NCBI GenBank assembly: GCA_014904845.1
Contig: MU119296.1
Location: 1 to 64,000 of the forward strand
DNA: 64,000 nt
Source: Acephala macrosclerotiorum
Taxonomy: Eukaryota > Ascomycota > Leotiomycetes > Helotiales > Mollisiaceae
Direction: 5' to 3'
The position numbers and the translations under genes were made by a program. The notes under the pieces were generated by a model. That model saw nothing but the letters and a program-made list of their open reading frames with translations, did no database searches and was not told the origin of the DNA. Position 1 is the stretch's first letter. Every line of letters begins with the position of its first letter. This document shows positions 25,313-37,933 of the stretch, piece after piece.

Positions 25313-26551
25313 CTATCTGATAATCGCACCAGCCAAGCTCTTGACCTTGCAGACACCGCCAGCTTCAGTGACAAGCTTGCCAACACCAGTCTTTGCCGGC
25401 TCTCCTTCCTTGCTAAGCTCCTTCACAACACCTGCATCGAAAGCAGCCTCCAAGTCGGGGGTAGTCGTGAATCCAGGCTGGATCGTCTCCCAGACCTTCT
25501 TCTTTGGGTTCAAGACACCTTCTGGCTCTCCCTTCCATCCCTCGAAGAACACTCTCTCACCAGCCTTTGCCTCGGCAGGAGGAGTAACAAGCTCGACTGG
25601 TCCGGCATGGTGATCTTCCTCGCCCTCCTTTAGTCTTGGTGAAGCAGCAAGAACCATGGCACAAGACTTGATACCTCTCATCTTGACTGGCTTCAGGTTG
25701 CAAACCACAACAACCTTGCGACCTTGCATCTCCTCCAGCGGTACAAGTCCATTAAGTCCAGAGCACACAGTCCTAACAACCTGTCCCTCGTACTCCTGCG
25801 TATCTTCCGTGCCGGCCTTGTCTCCCATCGCAATCGTAGAAACGTACAGAGAATCAGCTTCTGGATGCTTAATCGCCTTCAAAATATGTCCAACTCTGAG
25901 ATCGATTAGACAAGGTGAGAGCGGTGCTGCTGCTGCGGGAGCTTTTTGTGGCTTGGGAGCTTTTTCTTTCTTCTCCTTTTTCTTTTGCTCTCCCTTCCCA
26001 GAACCCTCGCCCGCTACAGCTGTAACAACAGTATCCTTCGCCTCCGTAACCTTATCCGCAACCTTTTCAACAACGCTCTTATCCTTCTTATTCGTACGAT
26101 CGACTAATGGCGCCTCTCCACCTGCGGCAGCTGCAGCTTTCTCCTTCTTCAATCTCTCCTTCTCGGCTTTGGCGTCGACGGGTGGCTTAACGTAGAGAAT
26201 CTCCTCTGGATCGACCTTGACTTTCTCAGCCTCGGAGACAGAGAGGCCGAAGATGGGAGAGTTTTGGATGAAATCGATATGGCGCACGATATGCGGGTGT
26301 CCATGTTCACCAGTTCTCTGCTCAGGCGTCCAGCTCGAAACCTGGGGTGCTAAGGATTGGTAGAGAGCGATGTCTGCCTTTGAAGGTTTGGCACCGAGGA
26401 GGGTGGTTCGAGATGCAAGGTGGGCGTTGAGGGTATCGAGGAGGGACTTCTGGTCAGAAGAGGAGGACTTGAGTCGGTCAGAGGTGGTGAGCCATTGATT
26501 GATCTCTGCTTCCTCCGTTGGAGTGTAGGTCAGGTTGGAGAAGGTTGACAT
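25313..26551 (-). CDS. arc1: Arc1/AIMP1-like tRNA-binding aminoacyl-tRNA synthetase cofactor (412 aa)
   Basis: Cytosolic cofactor that, in yeast Arc1p, binds Met- and Glu-tRNA synthetases through its N terminus and delivers tRNA. This is a single exon. The N-terminal ~130 residues resemble the GST-C-like synthetase-binding domain (LLGAKPSKADIALYQSLAP). A lysine/alanine-rich linker follows (about 135-215, KKEKKEKAPKPQKAP). The C-terminal ~195 residues are the tRNA-binding OB fold (DLRVGHILKAIKHPEADSLY, RTVCSGLNGLVPLEEMQGR, VVVCNLKPVKMRGIKSCAMVLAAS). Length is close to other fungal Arc1 proteins. The start at 26551 (MSTFSNLTYTP) is the first ATG of the frame. Confidence 0.92.
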   Translation of the reverse strand: MSTFSNLTYTPTEEAEINQWLTTSDRLKSSSSDQKSLLDTLNAHLASRTTLLGAKPSKADIALYQSLAPQVSSWTPEQRTGEHGHPHIVRHIDFIQNSPIFGLSVSEAEKVKVDPEEILYVKPPVDAKAEKERLKKEKAAAAAGGEAPLVDRTNKKDKSVVEKVADKVTEAKDTVVTAVAGEGSGKGEQKKKEKKEKAPKPQKAPAAAAPLSPCLIDLRVGHILKAIKHPEADSLYVSTIAMGDKAGTEDTQEYEGQVVRTVCSGLNGLVPLEEMQGRKVVVVCNLKPVKMRGIKSCAMVLAASPRLKEGEEDHHAGPVELVTPPAEAKAGERVFFEGWKGEPEGVLNPKKKVWETIQPGFTTTPDLEAAFDAGVVKELSKEGEPAKTGVGKLVTEAGGVCKVKSLAGAIIR

Positions 26552-28135
26552 GGTTCTATAGAAAGATGGGGTGAGCCGTATGGCGCGTGGGAGAATGCGT
26601 GTAGGGAACAGCTTGGCGGCTTATGTTTGAGGTTTTTGGAGAGCTCAATTGAAGTTGTTGATAGCTGTTCGGCGGGGTGTTTGTTGACTCACTTTTCGTA
26701 AACCGAATTTTTGCGATTTCGAACATGTCACGTGTCATGTCTCGCATTTTTCGAAGTCTCACCTCAGCTAAACTCTTAACACCCTGAGCTCTACAACACT
26801 ATTTTGCTCACTGAGACTGAATCTATTCCTTCGTAAGGTAAGAGATCGAAAGATCTGTAGACTAGAAGTAGGCCTTCGTTAGTGCGAGAGCCTAGAGAGA
26901 GCGAGGCGGTATGATGGGGACCTGCCTGAGCTTCAATATTTGTCTTTTATGAGCTCTATTTCTGTTCTTTCCCGCTGCAATGGACTCTACACGCAATTTG
27001 TCGGTTTCCTGTTGGATGTCTAAAGTAGTTGGTCCCTAAACTTTTCAGTTTCATCCTGTAACTCTGACTAGGAGTCCTGTCGATGTTACCTGAGCTTGAA
27101 CATTCCTGCTTAAGACTGCAAAACACCGAGTCTGACCCAGATTCGGAGGTACTCTAAAGTAAGTGCAAGCTATCTCGAGCCTGCGCACATGTTCAGGAGT
27201 ACATGAACTTCCACTGCAAGGAAAGTTTGGCGAGTTTTGCATATGGATATCCGCTCATCGTCGATCATCCCAACAGATGGATCGGATCAAAGGAGGGAAA
27301 GAAGACGTATCTCCTGTTCAAGAAGTCCCAAGCGCCGCTGAAGAGTCCTATATGGGGAGTCCTAATTTTCGGATGCGGGGATAGCCGCACTTGGAATCCA
27401 AGATGGGCATTCTGGACCTCGGAGTTGCTTCGGTCTCGTTCGTTTTGCTTACAGTCTAACTGTCCAGGAGGGAGACGAAACAGCGGAATTACTGCGAGAA
27501 TTGATACATAGGGTTCTTGCGCGATCCTACCCCACACAGCTGTTCTTAAATTGTGTTTAGAAGAGGTTCCATGGTATTCAAAAGCCATTTTACATACCTT
27601 TCTCTATGACGTTGATCTAGGAGTCTCAAAATACCTCTCAATCGCTACTTGTTACCATCGGATTTAATACATGATGCAAACATTACGCTGCAGTTTGTTC
27701 TTGCCTTGTTGAGCACAATTGTTGAGCACAATGGGGCTCGCGGGGTTGAGGCAGGGCCGGCTAGTCAAAGCAAAGTGCGGGGTGAGCCCCTACGTGGTGA
27801 CCCCGGATCTTAGACCGAGAGCCATTAATTGGTCCAGAATCACGTGGCTGCACTGCTGCAGTCGATCATTCAATGTCCAACCTGGATTCAGCCAATCAGA
27901 TGCTCGATGCGGATATAATTTGAAATATCATCCTGGCTACGAGATGCAGCTATCGGGTAGTGTTATCTTGAGTCGGTTCTGGATTATGCCCGTCTCACCA
28001 TAGCTTCTCTCCAAGGAAATGCCGGGGATAGCTACAGCTTTGAGAAGCCCCTCATTCTCGATATAAACTGACATTGTTCCCAGTCAAGCTGTCCGTTTTC
28101 AATTACCTTCACCTTGACAACGAAATTCATGCACA
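26552..28135. other. divergent intergenic region (ARC1-like / flavin monooxygenase)
   Basis: Upstream region of both genes, about 1.6 kb. Open frames at 27050-27590 on both strands overlap one another and have no motif. No RNA gene or repeat was recognised. Confidence 0.45.
28062..28067 (+). promoter_or_regulatory. TATA box of the flavin monooxygenase gene
   Basis: TATAAA lies 69 nt before the ATG at 28136, followed by a short pyrimidine- and A-rich leader. Placement fits a fungal core promoter; this is unverified. Confidence 0.45.
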
Positions 28136-29965
28136 ATGGCTCCATCAGCAACTTCAGACGTCAACGGCAATGGCATTGCTGCCAACAAAAGCTTAGATGC
28201 TTTAATTGTTGGTGCCGGGTTCGGCGGACTTTACCAACTCCATTACCTCAGGAAGATGGGCTTCCGGTGCAAGGTCGTTGACTCTGCTGGAGAACTCGGC
28301 GGGTAGGTCCATGATTGCACGGTTGTTGTGGGGAATATAGCTAACTGGTTTCACAGTATTTGGTACTGGAATTGCTATCCAGGAGCGAGAGTCGACTCGG
28401 ACGTCCCACTTTACGAGTACAGCATCGAGGACCTTTATAAAGACTGGACATGGTCAGAACGTTTCCCAGAGTGGCCCGAACTTCGAAAGTATTTCCAATA
28501 TGTGGACAAGAAGCTCGACCTGTCGAAGGACGTCGTTTTGAATACTGCTGTCACCCATGCCGAATTTGATACGAAGGCTGGCAGATGGAATGTCACACTC
28601 AGCACAGGAGAAGTCTATGACTGCAGGTTCTTCTTGCTCTGCACTGGGTTCGCTGCAAAGCATTACGTCCCCAATTTCAAAGGCATGGATAGATACAAAG
28701 GCATCATGCATCACACAGGTCAGATACCACTCTCGTTAGGTGTACTTCACTAACAATCAATTAGCAAAATACCCCCAAGAAGGTCTTGAACTCAAAGGCA
28801 AGAAGGTTTGTGTGATCGGAACCGGAGCCTCAGGAGTACAGTGCATTCAGGAGCTTGGTCCTCAGGTTGGTCATTTGACTGTTCTTCAAAGAACGCCAAA
28901 TCTCTGCCTGCCCATGAATCAACACAAGCTGGATCAAGAAGAAGAGAAGAGGCTCAAAACAAGCGGAAACTACGACAAAATCTTCAAGTACCGAAAAGAA
29001 ACCTTTGGCGGTTTCCATTTCGACTTCTACCAAAAGGACAGTATGGAAGAAACGGCAGAGCAACAAAGAGCACTTTATGAGAAGCTGTGGCAAGGAGGTG
29101 GATTCAGATTCTGGCTAGGTGTCTACAAGGACACTTTGTTCAGCAAGGAAGCCAATGACAGAGCGTACGAGTTCTGGGCTGAAAAGACTCGTGCTCGTAT
29201 CAATGACCCGAAGAAGAAGGACATTCTCGCTCCTCTTCTCAAGGACCAACATCACACTTTCGGCACCAAGAGACCATCGCTTGAGCAAAGATATTATGAG
29301 GTTTACAACCAGGATAACGCCGACATCATTGCTCTCAAGCAAAAACCCATCGAGACCTTCACAGAGAAGGGAATCAAGATGAAGGATGGTCAGGAACTTG
29401 AGTTCGACATCATCATCCTCGCTACTGGATTCGATTCTGTGACTGGTGGCCTCGTCCAGATCGACATCAAGGGCACAAACGGTGTATCTCTGGCTGACAA
29501 GTGGTCGAAGGGAACCTGGACCTACCTAGGCATGACCACAGCCAACTTCCCGAACATGTTCTTCTTGTACGGCCCTCAAGGTAAGCATACATATCCCAAC
29601 CATGTACTTGAGAATGCTAACATTGTTTAGGTCCCACAGCATTCTCCAATGGCCCGACATGCGTCGAGATCCAAGGCGAGTGGATCATTGATGCAATTGA
29701 CTACTGCGTCAAGAACAACAAGAAGACCATCGATGCCACAGCACAATCCGAAGCCGGCTGGACCAAGCACGTTGCTGATCTCACCGACATCACTTTGTTC
29801 CCTGGAACAGACAGCTGGTACATGGGTGCCAACATTCCAGGCAAGCCAAGGGAGGCTTTGAACTATGCTGGTGGTATCCCAAGATACACTCGCGAGTGCA
29901 ATGAGGTTGCTGAAAAGGGATATGCTGGATTTGCCTTTGATGCACCGTACGACACTCAGGCTTAG
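28136..29965 (+). CDS. Baeyer-Villiger-type flavin monooxygenase (4 exons, 559 aa)
   Basis: FAD- and NADPH-dependent monooxygenase of the cyclohexanone monooxygenase-like class, which inserts oxygen next to a ketone. Exons are 28136-28302, 28357-28718, 28765-29580 and 29631-29965 (1680 nt). The FAD Rossmann motif is VGAGFGGLY, followed by GIWYWNCYPGARVDSD, typical of BVMOs. The NADPH Rossmann motif is IGTGASGVQ. The BVMO fingerprint FxGxxxHxxxWP is present as YKGIMHHTAKYP, with Tyr at both aromatic positions. LATGFD lies near the C-terminal part. No signal peptide or membrane anchor is seen. The substrate is unknown; the P450 1.45 kb downstream on the same strand suggests, but does not prove, a shared pathway. 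Confidence 0.9.
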
Positions 29966-31420
29966 ACAAGTCTTTTATGATCTAGAGGATAGGCGTAATG
30001 GTGTCGTGAAGCATGTATGATTGATGAAGCAATGTTATGTATTATGTTCCTTTACTGTCTTTGAATGCGTGAATTTGGTGCAATCATGTGCTCACAGGTA
30101 CTTCATTGGGGTAAAATCCGAGAAGTGCAGAGGAGCACAATCTAATAAAGGAGACGTCGACACTGTTGGTACGAATTAGCTCCGACCGCATCTACATATC
30201 GGTTTGTCAAGAAAGTAAGTGTCGCACCGGGTTACTACCTGGGCCACTGGGTGAGAGGTAAAGGTCGCAAGCGTTCCGTCCTCGCTTGATCAAACCTTTT
30301 CATCTCTCCTGCAGGAGTCAAGTGCGACGAAGATTCAACTACAGTACAGTCACAACTTCGGGAAGGTGCTCCTTCCCTCCAGATCACTAGCGTGAGTATA
30401 AGCCCCCACCCCCTCAGATTCCTCGTCCCAATATTTTCCTTTCTTTTTCTTCTGTCTTCACTTTCTCAACTCGAAATGCGATAGAAATTTCGATTCAGCA
30501 GGTGATGACTCTCGAAACCAAACATGCACGCACCAGCAGCTCTTTGCAATGTCTTTGGGTGGATTTCCCCTCTGTCTCCAAAACTTCTTCATCCCCCGCA
30601 TATAATTGATATCTAATGACCGCATTCATGCTTGACAGGAGCTGTAGGCGGCTTGCACAATCTCCAAATCCCAAATCACGCACTCGAGAAGGAAATAAGG
30701 AGGCTTCCTTCTGAAATTGTCTCACCACATTCCTCGCCCTTCAAATTTGAGACTCGCGCATTCAAGGGGATCCGTCACCAAGTCTCACATCCCCGGAACT
30801 GCTCGCGTTTCGAGTAAGGTAAAGTGCAAGTGGTGACTATGTCTCTTCAAAGGGCGAGGTGTGTATTGTCACAATGAAATACTAGGCCTTTTTGAGTTCA
30901 TGCTCTATAGTGGGTACCTTGCTTCCTGGGTTATGTGTACGGCTGATTGCTAAGCACTCAGTGCTTCCTGATTGTGTAGGAAAGAGCTTTATCTGTCGTG
31001 TTGGACAGGTGTGAGGAGTGAATTCGGCTCAATTAGGCTAGGCCACACGTGATCGAATCCACTTTGGAGAATTTAAAAGGGGACTTTCGCGTAATGACTT
31101 CCTTCTCTTAATTTGAGGTACAGTATCGAATCAAAATTGGACGTCCTTGAATTGCAGATCTGCTTTCGTAAAGCATCTTTGGTGCGGAGAAGTAGCCGTT
31201 GTTGCCCCGTGGCGGAATTGTTGCCTCAGGGTTTAAGCTACATCAATTTCGGATGGTTCACCAGCCACCAAATTACTTTCATCACGTCTCCTATCCACTT
31301 CTTCCCTCAATTGCTCTTTCTTTTGCTTTATATCGTGCCACGTTCTGTGTGTACATTATTTCCTCGCTTTTGCCTCCCTGTACGTGGCATAATTCCGGAG
31401 CAAGTGTCTCTCTGGACACG
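29966..31420. other. intergenic region between the monooxygenase and P450 genes
   Basis: No gene is supported. A pyrimidine-rich tract (TTTCCTTTCTTTTTCTTCTG type) is near 30432-30460, and AATTTAAAAGG near 31069 may belong to the P450 promoter. Confidence 0.4.
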
Positions 31421-33089
31421 ATGTCATACTCAATACAAGACCTCGCAGACCTCTTGAGCAACGCAAAATATCCAGCCCTTATCGCTTTCGCTTTGATATC
31501 TATACTGGCGCTCTGGTTTATGGACTTTGGAGATGTTGAGCCCGGAGAGCCTCCTCTTGTCTATTCCAATATCCCCTTTATTGGTCACATGATTGGGATG
31601 CTCCGCCATCATAACAACTACTTCACAATTTTGAGGTACGTTGGGTGATGAATATATAATGATTCGATACTGAAATTCTCAAAGCAAACACTGTACTCAA
31701 CCGATCTATACTGTCAAGATTTTCTCATCTAGAATCTACATTATCCAATCACCCGAGCTTGCCCAAGCTGCTTTCCGTCAGAGCAAAGAACTTGACTTCA
31801 ACACTATTAAAGCATGGGGCTGCAGAGCTATAGCCTACGATAGTCATGGAATTAACATCGTTGCTGCAAAGCCTGAGAAGGGAGATGGTTGTTACATAAC
31901 AGACCTGCACCAAGAAATGTATGCATCATTGGCACAAGGACCAAATCTGCTGGAAACCAACGCTCGAGTCCTCAATTATCTTGCCAAGTCGTTGAATGCT
32001 ATTCAAACAAAACCAAAGAGACATCAGCTTTTTCGCTGGCTGCGAGATGAGTATACTGTGGGATCTGCAGAAACACTGTATGGGCTGCCAAACCCCATAT
32101 CGGAAGATCCAAGTTTGATACAGTCAGTCTGGTAAGCTTTGCGTCCTGAAATTCTGGATTAGCGTCTCTAACCTACGATCAGGGACTTCGAAAGGGACCT
32201 TGGGTTACTAATTCTCGATTTCTTCCCGAAACTCACGGCGCCCAAGGGCTACGCAGGCAGAACAAAAGCTCTCCCTGCCTTCAGGAAATACTATGACGAC
32301 GGGCTCTCCAAAAATGCCAGCGTCCTTGTCCAAGGTCGCGAACGAGCTGCTCGCACATGGGGTCTAACAACCGAGGAGATAGCCAAAGCAGAGATCACGA
32401 TCATCATGGCAGCAGGAACCAACACGGTACCCAATGTCTTCTACATGATCTGTTACGTCTTCTCTCGACCTGACCTAGTCACCCCCCTTCGAGACGAGGT
32501 CAGCAAAATCACGACCCGACAGACTCGAGATGGTACCGATTTTGTGACACTCGACATCTCGAGACTGCAGTCCCATTGTCCGCTCCTCACAGCATGCTTC
32601 AACGAAACACTGCGCTTGAACAAAACAGGAGCATCAGTCCGTACCATCTTGAACGATGTCATGCTAGAAGATCGATATCTCCTCAAGAAAGGCGCCTTCG
32701 TTCAAATTCCTACTGGCGTCATGCAGTCTGACCTCAAGATTTGGGGCCAGGACGCTAAGGAGTTTAATCCTCAACGCTTCCTTGCTCAGGATTCTCTCTC
32801 GAAAGAAGAGAAGAAAGCACGGGCACAGGCTTTCATCCCTTTTGGTGGTGGAAAACATTTATGTCCGGGGAGGCATCTGGCATTTACGGAAATTGTGGCG
32901 TTTGTTGCTATGTTGTTGCATGGATTTGAGCTCAGTATGACTGATAGTAAGAATCTAAGGGTACCGAAAGGAGAGTTTCAGAAATTAGGCGTTGCGTCGA
33001 TTTCGCCCGAGGGAGATCTGGATGTTTTAATCAAGAGGAGAGAAGAATTTGAGGGTGTGCTTTGGGAGTTTGACGTTGGCAATGCTTGA
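31421..33089 (+). CDS. cytochrome P450, CYP7B/prostacyclin synthase-like (3 exons, 522 aa)
   Basis: Heme-thiolate monooxygenase, probably ER-anchored. Exons 31421-31635, 31685-32131 and 32183-33089 sum to 1569 nt. It starts with one hydrophobic anchor (YPALIAFALISILALWFM). Exon 2 begins with SKHCTQPIYTVKIFSSRIYI, which fits the P450 beta-1 region and shows that the intron ends in AAAG at 31684. The I-helix region reads IIMAAGTNTVPN. ExxR is ETLR within CFNETLRLN, and the heme loop is FGGGKHLCPGRH with the Cys ligand. FxxG/KxxC spacing is normal. The sequence is reminiscent of the fungal 7-alpha-hydroxylase-like CYP clades; the substrate is unknown. The nearest upstream gene is the flavin monooxygenase on the same strand. 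Confidence 0.9.
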
Positions 33090-34034
33090 AAAAGTGAAAT
33101 CTCGCAAATAATGGTTTGGAAGGAGAGCAACCCTTCAAATAGGAGAAATCAATAATCGATGCCTGCACTTGATAGGAATGAGGATTCTACTATTTGGTCG
33201 AGTCGAAACAGGTACGATGGTTCTATCAAGCATGTTTGCCAAATTTTTTTTTATGGATTTCTATCTTTAGTGGTATTGACCCCGTTCTGAAGCTCACAAT
33301 CCTCGCTTATCGATTCAGGGGCACGACTTTAACAGCCTAGCTCTCACATTTTCACCTTCGCCACTTGGAATATCAAAAATGAAGGCTACGAAGTATGTAT
33401 GAAATCGTACAGTTGATGACGCTGAAGATTTGCAGCATTGTGAGAATTACAAATTCTTGTTTGAGTGGAGAGAGTCTACGGTTTCTCATGTTGCTGGATT
33501 CGGGCCATTCGGCCCATCATACAAGACGAGGCTCTAAATGGGAAGTAGAAGTTTACCCTCATGCGGTGCTACAAAACGCAGGCATGTTCTTGGTCCTAAT
33601 TATATCCACCCTTACTATCCCTCTTCTCCTCCGCCATAGGCCGCCAAAAGTCTCTTTCACGATATCTCTGTGTAAGTTCTCGGTACTTTGCTATCTGTTC
33701 GATTTCAATGACTTCAACATCTTAGCGTACGTACCTCCTCTCGGAACATACGGATGTACCTAATAATGGCACATCATCTCGACCAGCCTCGTATCCATAC
33801 CTACACTGTTCCTCCATCCATGATAGACAATGCCCCCAAAAAAAAAGAAAAAAAAAGAAAAAAAAAAAAGCACTTCCTCCTTTCCCCACTCCCAAAACTT
33901 GTCAGATCCGCCTCAGCATGTCACCATTCGCGGCCCCCTCAGCTAAACCTCAATCGAGATTATCAGAACAAATGCCTCACGGATCTAATCTATCTCCTGC
34001 GTAATCAGATCACTCAAATGAGGTTTGGCTGCAG

Positions 34035-34105
34035 GTGGAATGTCACTGTCTTATCAGATCTTCATTTGACATTGCCGAGTGGAGAGATGTCACTGCTTAT
34101 CAGAT
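34035..34105. repeat. imperfect direct repeat, two copies
   Basis: Two copies share GTGGA, then ATGTCACTG, then CTTATCAGAT (34035-34059 and 34079-34105), separated by about 20 nt. A third weaker relative with GTCAGAT...ATGTCACC lies near 33900-33925. Origin unknown. Confidence 0.6.
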
Positions 34106-37100
34106 GGAGCAAGCTGGCATGTCACTCCGTCAACGGCTTTCCGGCTCTCAGTGGCGAGCAGGCTTGTGTGGAGGATGAATATCATTCGTGGAAAGGAACC
34201 TGTCTGGCTTTGAGATCAAAAATGGGATGTGACGTGAATGGATGGGGGTTGTAGGTTTCCGATATGAGGGACGGAGAGAAGCCAAGATATGCAGGAGGTG
34301 TTGAGACTGAGACTGAGAGCAAGCGGGAGGGATGATGTTTGAAGATGGAGTGTTGAGGAGTGATGCGGGGACGTCTCGGGAGGAGGAGGGCCCGAGATGT
34401 TCTCCGTGTCGAATTCAGACATTATCGAATGTCGACCGACCTAAATCCACTTCACGATTAACTAGTTCCTGAAATACGGACTGAGGTTCAAGTGCGATCT
34501 TGAGTGCTGCAAGTGGGGACGGGGATATGTGGTGCAGGTGTGGATGCCCCAGCTGCTCTTGGCGATGTCACTTGAGCGTTGACATTGGATGTCTTCTCAC
34601 GAGCTCGCCCTCGCTTACCATAAAGTTTGCCATGGTACAAATTTTGCTGCCTAGAGATTGCGGGCCTCGATGATGTCGTGGTTCTCGTGGTTGAGGAAAT
34701 TGCCAAGATGTGGTCGCGTTCAGAGAATGTCCACTTTTTTTTGGTGCATTCGTATGAGTGGTTTTCCGTACAGGATGATCTTGATGAATGTGGTTATTTT
34801 CCTCGCAAGTAAAGTCAATAATCTTGCTGGTCAATGGACCGTCCCGCCGTCAAAGCACTGACGTCTGTATCATCACGACTCGTTGGTGTCCAAGGTTCGA
34901 GGTTGTGACCAATAACCAGCCACCTATCAGCGGCAATAGTCGAGGGGATAACACATGGAGGAAGAAGAGCCCTAACTCGATGACTTGCATCAAACTCCGA
35001 GCTTAGTTCGTGGGTGCAGGACAAAGCTCGGGAACAGCTTGTTGTATCAGAGCAAGGGGTGCCCGAAACATCGCCCACATAACTTCGAATCGTAGTTCAG
35101 AACAAGCAGGACGGCTTGCAGGTGATTAATTCCGTCTGCTTCAAAGTAAACTTATCACAGGCAAAGGCCATGGTGTGGGTGTAAAGTGTGTGTTCATGAT
35201 GTCTGTTCTTGTCTAGCGGTGAGATGAGGATATATATAACATTAAACACGTGACCACCCTAATAAAACTTCTGTTGATCTGTTCCACTTATGATTCTCTG
35301 CACAATTATCTGTCGAGCCAAGAGAGCCGGCTCTGCGTGGCGGTGCTTTTGGTCGCCATTGCGGTCTGGCAGTTTGAAATCAGAACTACAGCTAGCTCCC
35401 TCGACATGAAGCGTCCGAAAGAAACATAGAAGAAATAGTTCAGAGCAACAGTGCTAAGCTCTAGTATTCACTGTGAACTTATGCGCGAATGAATGGCGAT
35501 TCAAATACATACTGAACTGCCAGAGAAGTATATGAATAGCCGCAAACTCAAACTTGATTTTATGCAGGAGCTAGTATTGAAGTAACACAAGTGGGGAGGG
35601 AGGAAATTATTTCAGCAGTATATCGAAGAAAAGCAAGACTGAAATGAAAAAGGGCTATCTTTGACATGTGACCTACAACGCAGCTACATTTGCTCTAAGT
35701 AAAAGGTCGTGGCATTCTTTTAGTTGAGCTGGTGGCCCTTTGCCGATGCCGTGAAGCTCAACTAAGATGTGATAATGATACTGCTTGCGCGGCTATTGCG
35801 CACGCCTCTGAGCCTTAGGTAAATATTCAAGTTTACTCGCTGCTTGCGCAAAACTCGGTCTTCAACTTCAACTCTACACTTCAAAAATGACTGCCTAACG
35901 ACGACATTCTACACACGCATAGTACTAAGATATCAAAATTTGGATCTAGCCATCCGTCGCTCACGATCGGGTATTCACAGCCACAACCGAAATCCGTTCG
36001 GCCCCTATTCCGGCGACAAGCTAAGGGACGAAATTCCTTCTTTGAGACCAAGGGACCAAAGCTGCAGGATAAACGGCAAGGTTAGACCCGTAGCCGTGGT
36101 CCAGAACTAGAATTTGTGCTGAGTCGAGCTAACCCAAGATCGCTTGAGACGGATCGTGAAAACATAAAGCTAGCATTTTCAGGGACCGAGAGACAGGAAT
36201 TGGCTTGAGTTGATGATAAACGAGCAGGAGATCGTAGGGAGGATAAGCCGAACATATTTCCTGAATAGGCTAGAAGAAGATACTGCATACCCACAATCAA
36301 AAACATATGGTAATAAAGTAAGCCGATGAAAACAACAACGAAAGCGATACATCCCAATAGAAATCGCCCAAACGTCCTCCATCCCTGCAAACCATCCAAA
36401 ATCGACTGATACAAACTATTTTAACCTTCAGCAGTTTGAATTTGCGGCGTGCAACAAAACATCTCTCGACTCGTTTTCAGCCGCAAAGTCTCACCCCTTT
36501 TCTAACACGTGATTCTGATATGGTAGCATGGCTGATATGATTCCCAAGATCTCCTCATCACGGCAAAGCTTATTCCGTGTCAGGTTTGCCATGCTTGCTT
36601 ACCGTATCTGTGAGCGAATCAAAGATCTTGTCAATTGTCCGGGATGGCGATGGCCCTCAAGGATGAGCGTCGATTTGAGTGGGCAATCCTCCGCTTTCGG
36701 CCTGCTGCCACGATGTTTGTTTCAAAGGCCGGGACACGCCTGATCCGATCCAGGAAGAATTTAATGACGTGATGTTATTTTTGCAGAACTGTTTTTGAGA
36801 ATTCCAAGCCTCGCGGTGTGAGACTCGAAACGTGTGAAAATCCCATGGGGCTGTATTTTTAGCCATTTTAAACATGAGACGAGCTGACAGCGATCTGAAG
36901 ATCCATTTCGAAGGTTAATCAAGGAGGAGGTGAGATTTCGTAGGACATTTGGTAGCCGGACTTGAGGTAGTCTCGACACCCGGAATACGTCGTTCTCTAG
37001 AGTGCGTTATTCGCTTCACGTATTATTTGACCCATGAAATTGTTTAGCAGACAAGGGAAGACTTGAAGGAGCATACTACGTATTGCACTAGCAAATCAGT

Positions 37101-37389
37101 ACTAACAAGGGGTGTTTGGCTTTGGAGATCAGTACCCTAGACCTTAACGCGGGGCAGTAGTCGGGCAGTCTGATGACGGTAAGCCGTGTGCTTGGGGTAG
37201 CTATCAACTGAAGCATTTTCTTGCGTAACAGCCCCTAAAAGACGCGCAAGCTTTTTCGCCGCTTCATGTTCCAGCGGTTTGACTCCATGTGAGCAGAACC
37301 TCCCAGCTGGCGGCTCTACGCGAGATACGAGCAAGCCCTCCAATCTTTCCCATGCTGCGGGAAGTTTTGGTCTGAATACGCAAGCAACC

Positions 37390-37440
37390 TTCTGGCTCAC
37401 TTCTGGCTCACTTCTGGCTCACTTCTGGCTCACTTCTGGC
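37390..37440. repeat. tandem 11-bp repeat
   Basis: TTCTGGCTCAC is repeated four times perfectly (37390-37433) followed by a partial copy TTCTGGC. It is a minisatellite in non-coding sequence; the unit is not a multiple of three. Confidence 0.95.
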
Positions 37441-37654
37441 GTGTTCTGGCTTGCGTCTTCCTGTACGTCGTCAGCCTTCACCAGGACCGATTGATTACCT
37501 GATTTAGCGTTCCTAGAGCAAATATCGAGGCCGTCTCTCCATGTGAGCTCATGGTGGCTGAGTCGATAGGCCTGGGTCTGTCTGGAACAGTGCTTGGTAC
37601 AGCAGAAGATCTAGCTAGGATGATCCGATAATTGAAAGCTCTGAGCCGGCGCGA

Positions 37655-37676
37655 ATTAGTCTGGGATTAGTCTGGG
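37655..37676. repeat. two tandem copies of an 11-mer
   Basis: ATTAGTCTGGG occurs twice in direct succession. It has the same unit length as the repeat at 37390 but a different sequence. Confidence 0.9.
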
Positions 37677-37933
37677 ATGGACGTGCATATATGGGGCTGG
37701 ATGAGCTTAATTTGACGAAAACTGTGTTGCTCTGTAATGCACTTCCGCTGATTGGAGGGGTGTGATAGAGGGTAAGGGGCTCTAGGCCCAATGAAGCCTC
37801 ACACCGGGGACCATGAAGCCTTTCCTGCAGGGAGAGGCAACGTGGGAAGCAAGCCCGGGTACCACAAACGTGCGCTGGAGAGGAAGGAGTATCTGGATAA
37901 GTAGAGTAGAGGGCTCATGAATGAGCAATGTCT

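Noticed and set aside
33395..33763. 122-codon plus-strand frame
   Set aside because: Mixed composition with no motif or splice-supported extension, located in the gene-poor region.
37390..37440. CRISPR-like repeat array
   Set aside because: The 11-bp units are directly contiguous with no spacers, and the genome is eukaryotic; it is a simple minisatellite.
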